A DNA stretch of 64,000 bases from Flavobacterium sp. ov086. GTDB taxonomy: Bacteria > Bacteroidota > Bacteroidia > Flavobacteriales > Flavobacteriaceae. Each line of letters opens with the position of its first letter. Position 1 is the first letter of the stretch. The DNA is taken from contig NZ_FZNL01000016.1 of assembly GCF_900187965.1 (NCBI RefSeq), positions 62,001 through 126,000 of the forward strand, written 5' to 3'. Below, one piece after another: positions 36,567 through 44,961 of the stretch. The notes beneath the pieces are model-generated. The model saw only the letters and a list, made by a program, of their open reading frames with translations. It did no database searches and had not been told where the DNA came from. The position numbers and the translations under genes are program-made.

Positions 36567-37418
36567 TTATAAATTGATTTGAGCACCTTCCCAGCCAATT
36601 ATAGCCGTTTTCCGAGTGTTTCCCCACATATAACCGCCAAAGGTTCCAGTGGATTGAATAACACGATGACATGGGATTAAAAAAGCTACAGGGTTACTGC
36701 CAATTGCCGTTCCGACAGCTCTCGAAGCATTTGGCTTCTCGATTTGCTGTGCAATAGAACCATAAGTAGACAATTGTCCCATTGGAATTTTTAGCAAGGT
36801 TTCCCAAACTTTCAGCTGAAAATCGGTTCCTTTTAAATGCAGTTTAATTTCTGATAATTTGCTCCAGTCGTTCTGAAAAATGAATAAAGCATTTTGCTGT
36901 ATTAAATCCAGTTTTCTGAAGAATGCTGCATTCGGAAATTTATGTATTAAATTTTCGAACCCAATTTCTTCACTTTCGGCGAAAGCCATAAAGCAAACGC
37001 CTTTTTGGGTAGAAGCCACAATAATATTCCCAAACGGACTTTCGGCAAAACTGAAATTGATTTCTAAATTTTTACCGCCATTTTTATATTCGGCGGGAGT
37101 CATGCCTTCGATGTTTATAAATAAATCATGAAGACGGCTTGTCCCGGAAAGACCAGTGTCAAAAGCAGCGTCAAATAGGGTGGCTTGATTGTCTTCTTTC
37201 AGAATTTTTTTGGCATGTTCAACACTAATATATTGTAAAAATTTCTTCGGACTTGTTCCTGCCCATTCGGTAAACAAACGCTGAAAGTGAAACGGACTTA
37301 AATGCACTTTTTCGGCAACTTCATCAAGATTGGGTTGCGCTTTAAAATTGGCTTTGATATAATCAATCGCATCTGCAATTCGATTATAATTGATGTTTTC
37401 CTGTGTGTTCATTTTCAT
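36567..37418 (-). CDS. ada: Ada-like AraC regulator/methylated-DNA--protein-cysteine methyltransferase
   Basis: This 283-aa protein joins an AraC helix-turn-helix domain (about 12-112: DEVAEKVHLSPFHFQRLFTEWAG) to an MGMT domain whose acceptor is Cys250 in LIPCHRVI, preceded by GTDFQLKVWETLL and the arginine finger region ASRAVGTAIGSNP. It repairs O6-alkylguanine directly and probably switches on the operon. Unlike E. coli Ada it lacks the N-terminal zinc domain; a related domain is encoded separately at 34732. The operon runs onward through hydrolase, 2OG oxygenase, the small Ada-like protein and AlkB. Confidence 0.93.
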   Translation of the reverse strand: MKMNTQENINYNRIADAIDYIKANFKAQPNLDEVAEKVHLSPFHFQRLFTEWAGTSPKKFLQYISVEHAKKILKEDNQATLFDAAFDTGLSGTSRLHDLFINIEGMTPAEYKNGGKNLEINFSFAESPFGNIIVASTQKGVCFMAFAESEEIGFENLIHKFPNAAFFRKLDLIQQNALFIFQNDWSKLSEIKLHLKGTDFQLKVWETLLKIPMGQLSTYGSIAQQIEKPNASRAVGTAIGSNPVAFLIPCHRVIQSTGTFGGYMWGNTRKTAIIGWEGAQINL

Positions 37419-37544
37419 TCAATTTTATAATGCAAATATCGATTGTTTTTTGCGGGTATAAAATCCGAAACTTGCGGTGTTTTTTTTTGTTTCAGGTTTC
37501 ACGTTCTGCAGCAACTTGAAACTTGAAACTTGAAACAATTGATA

Positions 37545-38012
37545 CTATAAATCTTTTTCCATTTTGTAATTAATCAGTTCGACTCCTAATCTTATATTTT
37601 TTTGCTCGGCTATTGCTCTAAAACCTTTCTTTTCGAAGAATGGTTTTGCAGTAATACTTATATCAGATGCTAAGGTTTTTGTATGGTGTTTTTGGGCTTC
37701 GATTTCTAATTCGGTTAAGATTTTATCAGCGATTCCTTGTCTTTGAAAGTCTTTATGAATATAGAAAAAATCAATATAATTCCCGTCTTTTAAAGTTCCG
37801 AAACCGATGATTTTATGTTCTAAAATTGCCAATAAAACAAATTGAGTATTGATGACTTCAAGCCAGCGATCTGTATTGTGAACTCCGGAAATCCAAGCTT
37901 CAATTTGAGGTGGATTATAGTCATTTTTACAAATATGGTGAATGGTTTCGATATACAATTCCTGCATTTCTTTCAGGTCCGAAATTGTCGCTTTTCTGAA
38001 ATTTATTTCCAT
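37545..38012 (-). CDS. GNAT family N-acetyltransferase
   Basis: This 155-aa acyltransferase shows the GNAT acetyl-CoA motif in KDFQRQGIADKIL and flanking strands (IIGFGTLKDGNYIDFFYIH). The C-terminal part has KPFFEKKGFRAIAEQ. The substrate is unknown. It lies 11 bases downstream of an SMR transporter gene, and the pair may form a small resistance or detoxification operon. Confidence 0.85.
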   Translation of the reverse strand: MEINFRKATISDLKEMQELYIETIHHICKNDYNPPQIEAWISGVHNTDRWLEVINTQFVLLAILEHKIIGFGTLKDGNYIDFFYIHKDFQRQGIADKILTELEIEAQKHHTKTLASDISITAKPFFEKKGFRAIAEQKNIRLGVELINYKMEKDL

Positions 38013-38023
38013 TAGAGTTGAAA

Positions 38024-38356
38024 TTAATGCGCTGTAGTTTTAGAGAAAATATTAATTACAACAACACCAATCATAATTAAAGCCAATCCAATAATAGCTG
38101 GTAAATCTGGTATTTGTTTGAAAAAAATGGCTCCAATTATAGTAATTAAAACGATTCCAACTCCGGACCAAATCGCATAAGCAATTCCAACAGGAATGGT
38201 TCTGATTGCAAAGCTCAAAAAGTAAAATGCAGCAAAATATCCCACAATCGTTACAATACTTGGGATTAGTTGTGTAAACTGTTCTGATTTTTTTAATGCC
38301 GAAGTAGCAATGATTTCAAATATAATGGCGATTCCCAAAAAGAAGAAGTTTTTCAT
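38024..38356 (-). CDS. SMR-family small multidrug/guanidinium exporter
   Basis: This 110-aa integral membrane protein has four helices. I use the ATG at 38356; a TTG two codons upstream is the only longer choice. Helix 1 (MKNFFFLGIAIIFEIIATSALK) places a glutamate at residue 14, as in EmrE. Helix 3 carries GIAYAIWSGVGIVLIT, an SMR signature. It exports cationic compounds by proton antiport. It is followed by a GNAT gene in the same direction. Confidence 0.9.
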   Translation of the reverse strand: MKNFFFLGIAIIFEIIATSALKKSEQFTQLIPSIVTIVGYFAAFYFLSFAIRTIPVGIAYAIWSGVGIVLITIIGAIFFKQIPDLPAIIGLALIMIGVVVINIFSKTTAH

Positions 38357-38442
38357 GTTCAAGTTTTTTACAAAGTTAACTTTTCCAATAGAAGAAAACC
38401 ATAGAGGTTTTTAAACCTAATTAAAGGATTGAGTTGTTTTTA

Positions 38443-40761
38443 TTATGGATTAAATGATAGTCCAACGCTAAAAAACAATCTTACTTTGTCAATATTATTT
38501 ATCCAGGAAGTATCAAAATGAATAGGGCCCAAAATGGATTGATAAGAAATCGAGGCTCCTCCAGATATTACAAGGCTAGGGTCGAAGCCATCATCCCAAT
38601 TTCCTTTTGGACTAAAGGCCTTCTTAATGTATTTGTCAAAAGATTCAAACCCAACAGTTGCGATATTAAAATGGGGAGTTAGATAGATTTTTCCCATAAG
38701 ATTTATTTGAGAAGCAATTTTTAAGCCCATATATTGTGAAACATTGAGTTCGTCTTCATTCAGGCCGGGAAATGAAAGACGATTACTGCCAGAACTTGGT
38801 ATAATTCCTCCTAAGAAATATTTTGAAGAATAACCAAAATCAGAAAATGAGATTTGACTATCTTTAAGTTTATCCTCAAAAATAAAATAAGAATCAAACC
38901 CAATGATTCCTGTAATTTTCTTTTTTAGAAGAGCTCTTTTTTCAAAGTTAAAACCCAATTTTGTATAACCATTGGTTGCACCAGATATGCTTGTTTTATC
39001 TGGGTCGTTAAAAGAGGTATAAACATCCGATAACAATGATCTGGTTACATTTGCTTTTATAATTGTTCCGTTTTCAGCAAAGAAAACTTTATCCATATCA
39101 TTGTAGGAATAATGCAGGTTAAATTCTATTGTGTTTAAGGAGTAATTCGTGATATCGATCGAGTTAGGATTGTATTCTCTGTCGTATTTTGGTTTTAAAT
39201 GAGCGTATTGATAGTTTAAACCATAGCCAAAATAACTTTTTAGTGAATTTATGTTTCTGTTGATCTCATTACTGAATTCTAAAGAGTTGTAAAGGACATT
39301 ATCTGAAGCTTTGCCGTTAAAATAAATCTCTTGCCTTAAAAAGGCTCCATAAAGCTCAGATGACCACCACCAATCTCTGTTTTTTCCAAAATTTTTCTGA
39401 TAATTGATTCGTGCTTTTGGCTGCTCTGCAATATCTACTGTTACAAGAAGACGAGATGCTCTCGCCAGGACATTTCTTGCAGTATAATTAAAAATGATTC
39501 CCACTCCTCTGTAGGTATCGTAATGTACGGATGTGTTGAGTTGATTTTTGGCACGTTCATGTCCAAATATCGTAACGCCTAGTTTGTCGCCATCTTTGAC
39601 AAAATAGTTGTATGTAATCTCATCAAAAAGATTAGTACCCATTGCCCGGTTAATGCCTGCTAATAAATCCTTGGTAGTATATTTGACATGTGTTTTTAGA
39701 TTTGTTCTTCCTAATACCAAAGCAAGGTTTTCCGGACTGATTTTTTTGTAAACAATAGTGTCAAGAACAAATTCCTGAGGGATGTTTGGTAATTCGTGAG
39801 TTCGTTGTGTGTATCCTTTTAATTTTTCGGATAATGCAATTAAAGCTGGAAGATTTTCGGCTGTTGCGATTTTACCATCTTTGTATATTTCGTCGCTATC
39901 TGCAAAATCAGCAGTAGAAAAACGTAAGTTTGGCAGGTGATCGACTAAGATATTGCAAAGTTTTCGGTTTGCCGGGTTCTTGATATTACTCGGAAACATA
40001 CTCGTTTGAGTCAATATAGTGATAAGATTGTTTAGTTTGTCTATGGGTTCCAATCCACCGCCGACATCACTACCAATAATAAAGTCAGCACCCATTTCTT
40101 TGGCGACATCTGTTGGGAAATTATTCATTACACCACCATCAACTAATACTGTTTTTTCGTATGTCATAGGTTTGAAAATACCAGGCAATGACATACTTGC
40201 TCTCATGGCATAAGCAAGACTGCCTTTGCTTAGAATAACTTCTTTCCCTTCGGCCAAATCGGTAGCCATGGCTCTAAACGGTATTGGCAGGCTGTCAAAA
40301 TCTTTAATATTGTATACAGGGTAGGTTAATTCAGAAAGGAGTTCTCTTAAGTTTTGATCATTTAAAAGAGAGCCAACGCTGTTTAGTTTTTTGTCCTTAA
40401 CACCTATTCCAACTAAATATCTTTGAAATTCTCTTTTTTCTTCTACACTCACAGACTTTAACGATTGACCTCCGCCAAATAATTTATCCCAAATGATGTT
40501 TTTGGTTAATTTTTCGATACTATCACCTGAGTATCCCATGGCGTACAAACCTCCAATGATGCTTCCCATACTATTTCCAACAATAAGATCGGGGACAATG
40601 TGCAATGAATCGAGTTTTTGCAATAGAGGAATATGTGCAATTCCTTTTGCTCCACCGCCGCTTAATACTAATACGACTTTAGGTTTCTTTTCCTGAGAAA
40701 AAATAATTTGCGGAAGACTTAGTATAAAGAAAAAGATGATTAAATAAGTTGTTTTTTTCAA
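38443..40761 (-). CDS. Patatin-like phospholipase with outer-membrane barrel
   Basis: The 772-aa product has a signal peptide (KKTTYLIIFFFILSLPQIIFSQ) then a patatin domain: oxyanion GGGAKG (35-40), nucleophile Ser64 in GNSMGS and Asp208 in VDGGVMNN. A POTRA-like linker and a BamA-type barrel follow, as in PlpD-like type V proteins. I propose the TTG at 40761 as start. No ATG is available, and the next option, a TTG at 40881, lies inside the terminator of the upstream gene and would put 40 residues before the signal peptide. It would hydrolyse phospholipids at the cell surface or host-facing side. Confidence 0.85.
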   Translation of the reverse strand: MKKTTYLIIFFFILSLPQIIFSQEKKPKVVLVLSGGGAKGIAHIPLLQKLDSLHIVPDLIVGNSMGSIIGGLYAMGYSGDSIEKLTKNIIWDKLFGGGQSLKSVSVEEKREFQRYLVGIGVKDKKLNSVGSLLNDQNLRELLSELTYPVYNIKDFDSLPIPFRAMATDLAEGKEVILSKGSLAYAMRASMSLPGIFKPMTYEKTVLVDGGVMNNFPTDVAKEMGADFIIGSDVGGGLEPIDKLNNLITILTQTSMFPSNIKNPANRKLCNILVDHLPNLRFSTADFADSDEIYKDGKIATAENLPALIALSEKLKGYTQRTHELPNIPQEFVLDTIVYKKISPENLALVLGRTNLKTHVKYTTKDLLAGINRAMGTNLFDEITYNYFVKDGDKLGVTIFGHERAKNQLNTSVHYDTYRGVGIIFNYTARNVLARASRLLVTVDIAEQPKARINYQKNFGKNRDWWWSSELYGAFLRQEIYFNGKASDNVLYNSLEFSNEINRNINSLKSYFGYGLNYQYAHLKPKYDREYNPNSIDITNYSLNTIEFNLHYSYNDMDKVFFAENGTIIKANVTRSLLSDVYTSFNDPDKTSISGATNGYTKLGFNFEKRALLKKKITGIIGFDSYFIFEDKLKDSQISFSDFGYSSKYFLGGIIPSSGSNRLSFPGLNEDELNVSQYMGLKIASQINLMGKIYLTPHFNIATVGFESFDKYIKKAFSPKGNWDDGFDPSLVISGGASISYQSILGPIHFDTSWINNIDKVRLFFSVGLSFNP

Positions 40762-40873
40762 GTTTGTACTGTTTAAGTATTTGAGAAATAGATCCTTATT
40801 TTGATTCTTAAAAGTAAGTAGATATTTATAAACGTGCAATTTTTTGAGAGAAATGTTTTTTGTTGAAGTATAC

Positions 40874-40911
40874 AAAAACAAAACCTTGCATTTCTACAAG
40901 GTTTTGTTTTA
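40874..40911 (-). terminator. Terminator of the coiled-coil protein gene
   Basis: A long stem, AAACAAAACCTTG with CAAGGTTTTGTTT around an 8-base loop, lies 14 bases after the stop codon at 40925. It is read with T-runs on both strands and separates the coiled-coil gene from the patatin gene. Confidence 0.85.
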
Positions 40912-40924
40912 TTATTATTTAGTT

Positions 40925-41398
40925 TTAGTCGTGTCTTGTATATTTTGCGTCGTCTATCGCTTTTTCGAGATCTTCAACTTTTTTTGATTCTAATTCGACT
41001 TCTATTTTTGCTTGATTTACTTTTTCCTGAGATTTAGCGATTTGCTTTTTTAATGCTTCAATCTTTTTTTGATGATCAGCATCATTGTTATTTTGTGAAG
41101 CATTTTCAAGAGTTTTTAATTGGTCTTGTTCTTTTTTCAAATCATCTTCTTTGTCCCAGGCTTTTCTTGCTATTTTTATTAGCTTTTGTTCCTCTCTTGC
41201 TAGTTTGGCTTTTGCTTTTTCGACGTGATTTAGAGTAACAATTGGTTTCATGGTTGGTAGTTGAACTAATTGCGGAGCCTTTTCATCTATTCCCATTACA
41301 GTTCCATGTAGTAGTACTTGTTGTGATGGATTAAAGCTTTGTGCATTCGCAAAAATTGGCATAATCATTACTGTGAATACAATAAATAGGTTTTTCAT
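40925..41398 (-). CDS. Secreted coiled-coil protein
   Basis: This 157-aa protein has a signal peptide (MKNLFIVFTVMIMPIFANAQ). From about residue 55 to the end it is a highly charged heptad-rich coiled coil (KAKAKLAREEQKL, DLKKEQDQLKTLE, KQIAKSQEKVNQAKI). No enzymatic motif is seen and I do not recognise a family. It is likely periplasmic and could act as a structural or scaffold protein. Confidence 0.75.
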   Translation of the reverse strand: MKNLFIVFTVMIMPIFANAQSFNPSQQVLLHGTVMGIDEKAPQLVQLPTMKPIVTLNHVEKAKAKLAREEQKLIKIARKAWDKEDDLKKEQDQLKTLENASQNNNDADHQKKIEALKKQIAKSQEKVNQAKIEVELESKKVEDLEKAIDDAKYTRHD

Positions 41399-41525
41399 AT
41401 TTTGGTTTTGGTTTTCAAAAATATGCTTAATATTTAAAAATGGATGCTAAAATATCTGATTAATTTTAAGGTTTTTGAGGAGAGATGTAGAAAGTGAAAT
41501 GTAGATGAAATGTTTTCTATATAAT

Positions 41526-41700
41526 AAACCCGACAGGTTTTTAAAACCTGTCGGGTTTATAGCAACGTTTGCGTGAGGGATAGGAGGAAGCTACCGAAGT
41601 AGCACGGATAGCCCGACAGCTTTTAAGAAAAGGCCAATGAACGTAAAGTATAGTAAGGCCTTTTTTTAAATGGTGGCACGCCCAGATAATTATTCTTTTG
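41526..41700. repeat. Palindromic repeat cluster (CCCGACAGG hairpin and GTGAGGGATAG element)
   Basis: A perfect hairpin (AAACCCGACAGGTTTT and complement, 41526-41558) is followed by sequence with GTGAGGGATAG and CGGATAGCCCGACAGC, and by a hairpin AAAAGGCC/GGCCTTTT (41628-41664) with T-run. It resembles a common flavobacterial intergenic repeat, related to 43316-43402 on the opposite strand. The gap 41399-41847 holds no gene. Confidence 0.65.
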
Positions 41701-41765
41701 TTTCAGGTTTCAGGTTTGACGTTACGCTCGAATTTTAAATTTGACACAAAAACAACTAAAACAAA

Positions 41766-41798
41766 AAACCCGATAGTTTTATAAAAACTATCGGGTTT
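41766..41798 (-). terminator. Terminator of ahcY
   Basis: AAACCCGATAGTTTT (41766-41780) pairs with its complement at 41784-41798. Read on the minus strand it ends in TTTTTTGTTTT, about 50 bases after the ahcY stop codon. Confidence 0.88.
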
Positions 41799-41847
41799 GA
41801 AATATGTATTAAAAATCTAAGATCTACAATCTTAAATCTTAAAATTA

Positions 41848-43164
41848 CTAGTATCTGTAGTATTCTGGTTTGAAAGGACCTTCAACTGGAACACCAATAT
41901 AAGCAGCCTGATCGTCACGTAAAGTTTCCAATTCAACTCCTAATTTAGCTAAGTGTAAAGCAGCAACTTTTTCATCTAAATGTTTTGGTAACATGTAAAC
42001 GTCATTGTTGTAAGCAGCACTATTTTTCCATAATTCGATTTGTGCCAAAGTTTGGTTTGTAAATGAGTTACTCATTACAAAACTTGGGTGACCTGTAGCA
42101 CAACCAAGGTTTACTAAACGACCTTCAGCAAGAATGATGATGTCTTTTCCAGCGATAGTATATTTGTCAACCTGTGGTTTGATTTCGATTTTAGATGCAC
42201 CGTGGTTTTTGTTTAACCAAGCCATATCAATTTCGTTATCAAAGTGTCCGATGTTACAAACAACAGTTTTGTCTTTCATTTGCTCGAAATGAGATCCTAG
42301 AACGATATCTTTATTTCCTGTAGTTGTAATGATGATATCAGCATTAGCAATTACAGTGTTTAATTTTTTAACTTCGTAACCGTCCATTGCAGCTTGTAAA
42401 GCACAAATTGGGTCAATTTCAGTAACTGTTACAATAGATCCAGCACCTCTGAAAGAAGCAGCAGTTCCTTTTCCAACATCACCGTATCCACAAACGATAA
42501 CTCTTTTTCCAGCTAACATTAAGTCAGTTGCACGACGTACAGCATCTACAGCAGATTCTTTACATCCGTATTTGTTATCAAATTTAGATTTAGTAACAGA
42601 GTCATTAATGTTGATTGCAGGCATTGGTAAAGTTCCGGCTTTTACTCTTTCGTAAAGTCTGTGAACTCCAGTTGTAGTTTCTTCAGACAATCCTTTAATT
42701 CCAGGAACCAATTCTGGGAAACGGTCAATAACCATGTTAGTTAAATCTCCACCATCATCAAGAATCATGTTCAATGGTTTTCTGTCTTCACCAAAGAATA
42801 AAGTTTGCTCAATACACCAGTCAAATGATTGCTCATCAAGACCTTTCCAAGCATAAACCTGGATTCCTGCAGCAGCAATAGCAGCAGCAGCCTGATCCTG
42901 AGTAGAGAAAATGTTACAAGAAGACCAAGTAACTTCTGCACCAAGAGCGATTAAAGTTTCGATCAAAACTGCAGTTTGGATAGTCATGTGTAAACATCCA
43001 GCAATACGAGCACCTGCAAGAGGTTGTTCGTCTTTATATTCAGCGCGAAGTGCCATTAAACCTGGCATTTCAGCTTCAGCTAATTCAATTTCTTTTCTTC
43101 CCCAAGCCGCTAGAGAGATGTCTTTTACTTTGAAAGCCACAAAAGGCGTAGTTGTAGTACTCAT
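41848..43164 (-). CDS. ahcY: Adenosylhomocysteinase (S-adenosylhomocysteine hydrolase)
   Basis: This 438-aa enzyme splits S-adenosylhomocysteine into adenosine and homocysteine, keeping methylation reactions going. It shows LAGARIAGCLHMTIQTAVLIETL, SCNIFSTQD, NINDSVTKSKFDNKYGCKES with the substrate-binding lysine and asparagine, the NAD-binding loop VCGYGDVGKG, and the C-terminal NAD-contacting end KPEYYRY. It is cytoplasmic and full length. A -7 box lies 33 bases upstream, and a terminator follows the gene. Confidence 0.97.
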   Translation of the reverse strand: MSTTTTPFVAFKVKDISLAAWGRKEIELAEAEMPGLMALRAEYKDEQPLAGARIAGCLHMTIQTAVLIETLIALGAEVTWSSCNIFSTQDQAAAAIAAAGIQVYAWKGLDEQSFDWCIEQTLFFGEDRKPLNMILDDGGDLTNMVIDRFPELVPGIKGLSEETTTGVHRLYERVKAGTLPMPAININDSVTKSKFDNKYGCKESAVDAVRRATDLMLAGKRVIVCGYGDVGKGTAASFRGAGSIVTVTEIDPICALQAAMDGYEVKKLNTVIANADIIITTTGNKDIVLGSHFEQMKDKTVVCNIGHFDNEIDMAWLNKNHGASKIEIKPQVDKYTIAGKDIIILAEGRLVNLGCATGHPSFVMSNSFTNQTLAQIELWKNSAAYNNDVYMLPKHLDEKVAALHLAKLGVELETLRDDQAAYIGVPVEGPFKPEYYRY

Positions 43165-43196
43165 TTATAGTATATTTGTATATTGTAAAATTTTTG

Positions 43197-43204
43197 CAAA
43201 TTTA
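43197..43204 (-). promoter_or_regulatory. Promoter -7 box of ahcY
   Basis: TAAATTTG on the minus strand matches the Bacteroidota -7 consensus TAnnTTTG exactly and would start transcription close to 43192, about 28 bases before the ATG. No clear TTG is seen at -33. Confidence 0.5.
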
Positions 43205-43315
43205 CGGAATAGGTTTTTAATTTTGACTACTTTCTGTAAGATTTGTGAAATGTTTAATTTCTTAATCTTTTGAACTTTAGCTAAATAATTTTGTTGTCAA
43301 AAGCTAATCATGAAA

Positions 43316-43402
43316 GTGAGGAGCTATTTCCTGCTGTCCGCTATATCTTTTCCTGTCCGCCGCGGAGGACAGAAAAAGGATGCCTCCCGATAGTTCGGGA
43401 CC
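43316..43402. repeat. REP-like palindromic element
   Basis: The element contains the hairpin CTGTCC/GGACAG (43353-43358 and 43367-43372) and CCCGATAGTTCGGGA (43386-43400). Read on the minus strand it contains GGCATCCTTTTT, GATATAGCGGACAGC and GAAATAGCTCC, a pattern I recall as a recurring intergenic element in Flavobacterium. It has no coding capacity. Confidence 0.6.
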
Positions 43403-43500
43403 ATCAGAGCTAGAAAGACCAGACGTTAAATTAGAAGCTCCATTTTCAAATCAGGAAAATAATTCATAACTTAAAACTCATAATTCATAATTAAAAAAGA

Positions 43501-44163
43501 ATGCCTTTATTTCAAACCATACAATTCAATGAAACTACCAAAATCTTAGTTTGGCAAATAACCGAATCTTTTGAGGAGTTATTGAGCAAAGTAGTTTTAA
43601 AAGAAAAAACGCAGCTTCGTCTAGACGGCATGAAGTCACAAATGCATCAACGTGCTTTTTTGAGCGTTCGTATGTTAATACAGGAAATGGGTTTTACAGA
43701 TCACGAATTGCATTATGATGAGTTTGGGAAACCGTATTTTGATTGTCATAATTATATTTCAATCACACATTCGCATGATTTTGCAGCGATAATAATCAGC
43801 GACGAAACAGTTGGAATAGATATGGAATTGCAACGCGAAAAAATTCTTAGAATCGCTGATAAGTTTGTCGATACCGAAAACAGTTATTTATCCCGAAACT
43901 CAACAACTCAAAACATTGCCGATTATATTAGAGAGCTTACTGTAATCTGGGGTGCAAAAGAAGCCATATTTAAAATTAGAAATGAAAAAGGAATCAGTTT
44001 TAAAGATCATATTAGCATTGACGCTTTTTCATTAGATAAAAATCAGACCGAAGCCAGTCTTCATTTTAATGATTTGGTAATAGAATTTAATGTGCACTAT
44101 GAAGAAATAAAATCAAGTACTTCAGGACAGGATTTTACTTTGGTTTATGCTTTTGAGAAGTGA
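43501..44163 (+). CDS. 4'-phosphopantetheinyl transferase
   Basis: This 220-aa protein of the Sfp/AcpS superfamily would transfer phosphopantetheine from CoA to carrier proteins. The signatures are ISITHSHDFAAIIIS, the magnesium-binding VGIDMEL, DKFVDTEN and IWGAKEAIFKI. The KEA motif and length place it in the Sfp-type group. No biosynthetic gene cluster is adjacent, so it may serve fatty-acid or another remote carrier protein. Confidence 0.92.
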   Translation: MPLFQTIQFNETTKILVWQITESFEELLSKVVLKEKTQLRLDGMKSQMHQRAFLSVRMLIQEMGFTDHELHYDEFGKPYFDCHNYISITHSHDFAAIIISDETVGIDMELQREKILRIADKFVDTENSYLSRNSTTQNIADYIRELTVIWGAKEAIFKIRNEKGISFKDHISIDAFSLDKNQTEASLHFNDLVIEFNVHYEEIKSSTSGQDFTLVYAFEK

Positions 44164-44173
44164 TTTTTTAGTC

Positions 44174-44596
44174 TCAGTTTCCATAGTCAGTTTTCAGAGA
44201 AGCTTCCGCTATCTTTTGTCGATGTTCAAACATGCTCACAAACAAGAAAGTTCCCATTTTTCGGGCACGTCTTTTTAATGTTTCTACATTTTCGCCTTCA
44301 AAATGTTCGTCTAAAGTCTGAGCCCAATAGTTCAGCCATATCCCAAATACAACCGAAGTAATTGAGTTTTCAAAATGTGCGTCGACTTCATTGTGCACCG
44401 CATGCGGATTGCCTTTGTATTTTTTAACGGCAAACAAATTAGTTTCCCAAAAATCAGTCAGCTTTTCCAGATGCGAATCCCAGTCTTTAATCATTGTATT
44501 AAAATAAAAACCAATTTCTTCATCGGCTCTTATTTTAGCATAGAACTGATGTACTAAAAATTCGACATCAGTTCTATTTTCTATTTGTTTTCTCAT
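44174..44596 (-). CDS. Group III truncated haemoglobin
   Basis: This 140-aa protein belongs to the 2-on-2 globins: VEFLVHQFYAKIRADEEIGFYF, then HLEKLTDFWETNLF, with the probable proximal histidine in HNEVDAHFE (helix F). It may bind O2 or NO and protect against nitrosative or oxidative stress. Its start overlaps the stop codon of the membrane-protein gene upstream (ATGA), so the two are translated together. A Crp/Fnr regulator gene precedes them, supporting a redox- or NO-controlled cassette. Confidence 0.9.
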   Translation of the reverse strand: MRKQIENRTDVEFLVHQFYAKIRADEEIGFYFNTMIKDWDSHLEKLTDFWETNLFAVKKYKGNPHAVHNEVDAHFENSITSVVFGIWLNYWAQTLDEHFEGENVETLKRRARKMGTFLFVSMFEHRQKIAEASLKTDYGN

Positions 44597-44880
44597 AATA
44601 TAAAACTATTCAGAAATATAAGTAAAACACTTAATAGTGCACTTAAAATAATAAGGTTAAAAACCACTTTATGTTTCATTTGCGCTAAAATAGAAGTGTT
44701 GGCAAAAACACAAGCCAAAACAATAATTGCCAATTGAATCATTTGTCCAATAGAGGTTCCGTGAGAAAGAATATACATTGCAGCTGCGCCACCTAAGCAG
44801 CTTTGACCAATTACAGCCATTGCAGCAGAACCCATATAATTTTTATTGAAATTTTCGAATGTTGTTTGATATAGTGTCAT
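44593..44880 (-). CDS. Small membrane protein coupled to truncated haemoglobin
   Basis: This 95-aa protein has three hydrophobic helices (MGSAAMAVIGQSCLGGAAAM, IQLAIIVLACVFAN, VVFNLIILSALLSVLLIFL). I do not recognise a named family. The 4-base overlap with the globin gene suggests that it works with it, possibly in the inner membrane. A consensus -7 box and a Crp/Fnr-type palindrome lie directly upstream. Confidence 0.8.
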   Translation of the reverse strand: MTLYQTTFENFNKNYMGSAAMAVIGQSCLGGAAAMYILSHGTSIGQMIQLAIIVLACVFANTSILAQMKHKVVFNLIILSALLSVLLIFLNSFIL

Positions 44881-44901
44881 GATATTGAGATTTTTATACT
44901 A

Positions 44902-44950
44902 CAAAGGTACATGCGCTATACAGCTCTATTTTATGATTTTAATCATAAAA
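44902..44950 (-). promoter_or_regulatory. Promoter with Crp/Fnr-type palindrome near -42
   Basis: On the minus strand TACCTTTG (44909-44902) is an exact -7 box, so transcription should start near 44897. A palindrome with 10-bp arms (TTTTATGATT, spacer TT, AATCATAAAA, 44929-44950) contains TGAT-N4-ATCA, the core of Fnr-type sites. Its centre at 44939.5 falls close to -42, the place used by class II activators, and no -33 TTG is present. The Crp/Fnr-family protein encoded next door is the natural candidate to bind it. Confidence 0.65.
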
Positions 44951-44961
44951 CAAGAACTATT

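Noticed and set aside
40762..40881. 40-residue N-terminal extension of the patatin protein
   Set aside because: It starts within the neighbouring terminator, precedes the signal peptide and is not hydrophobic.
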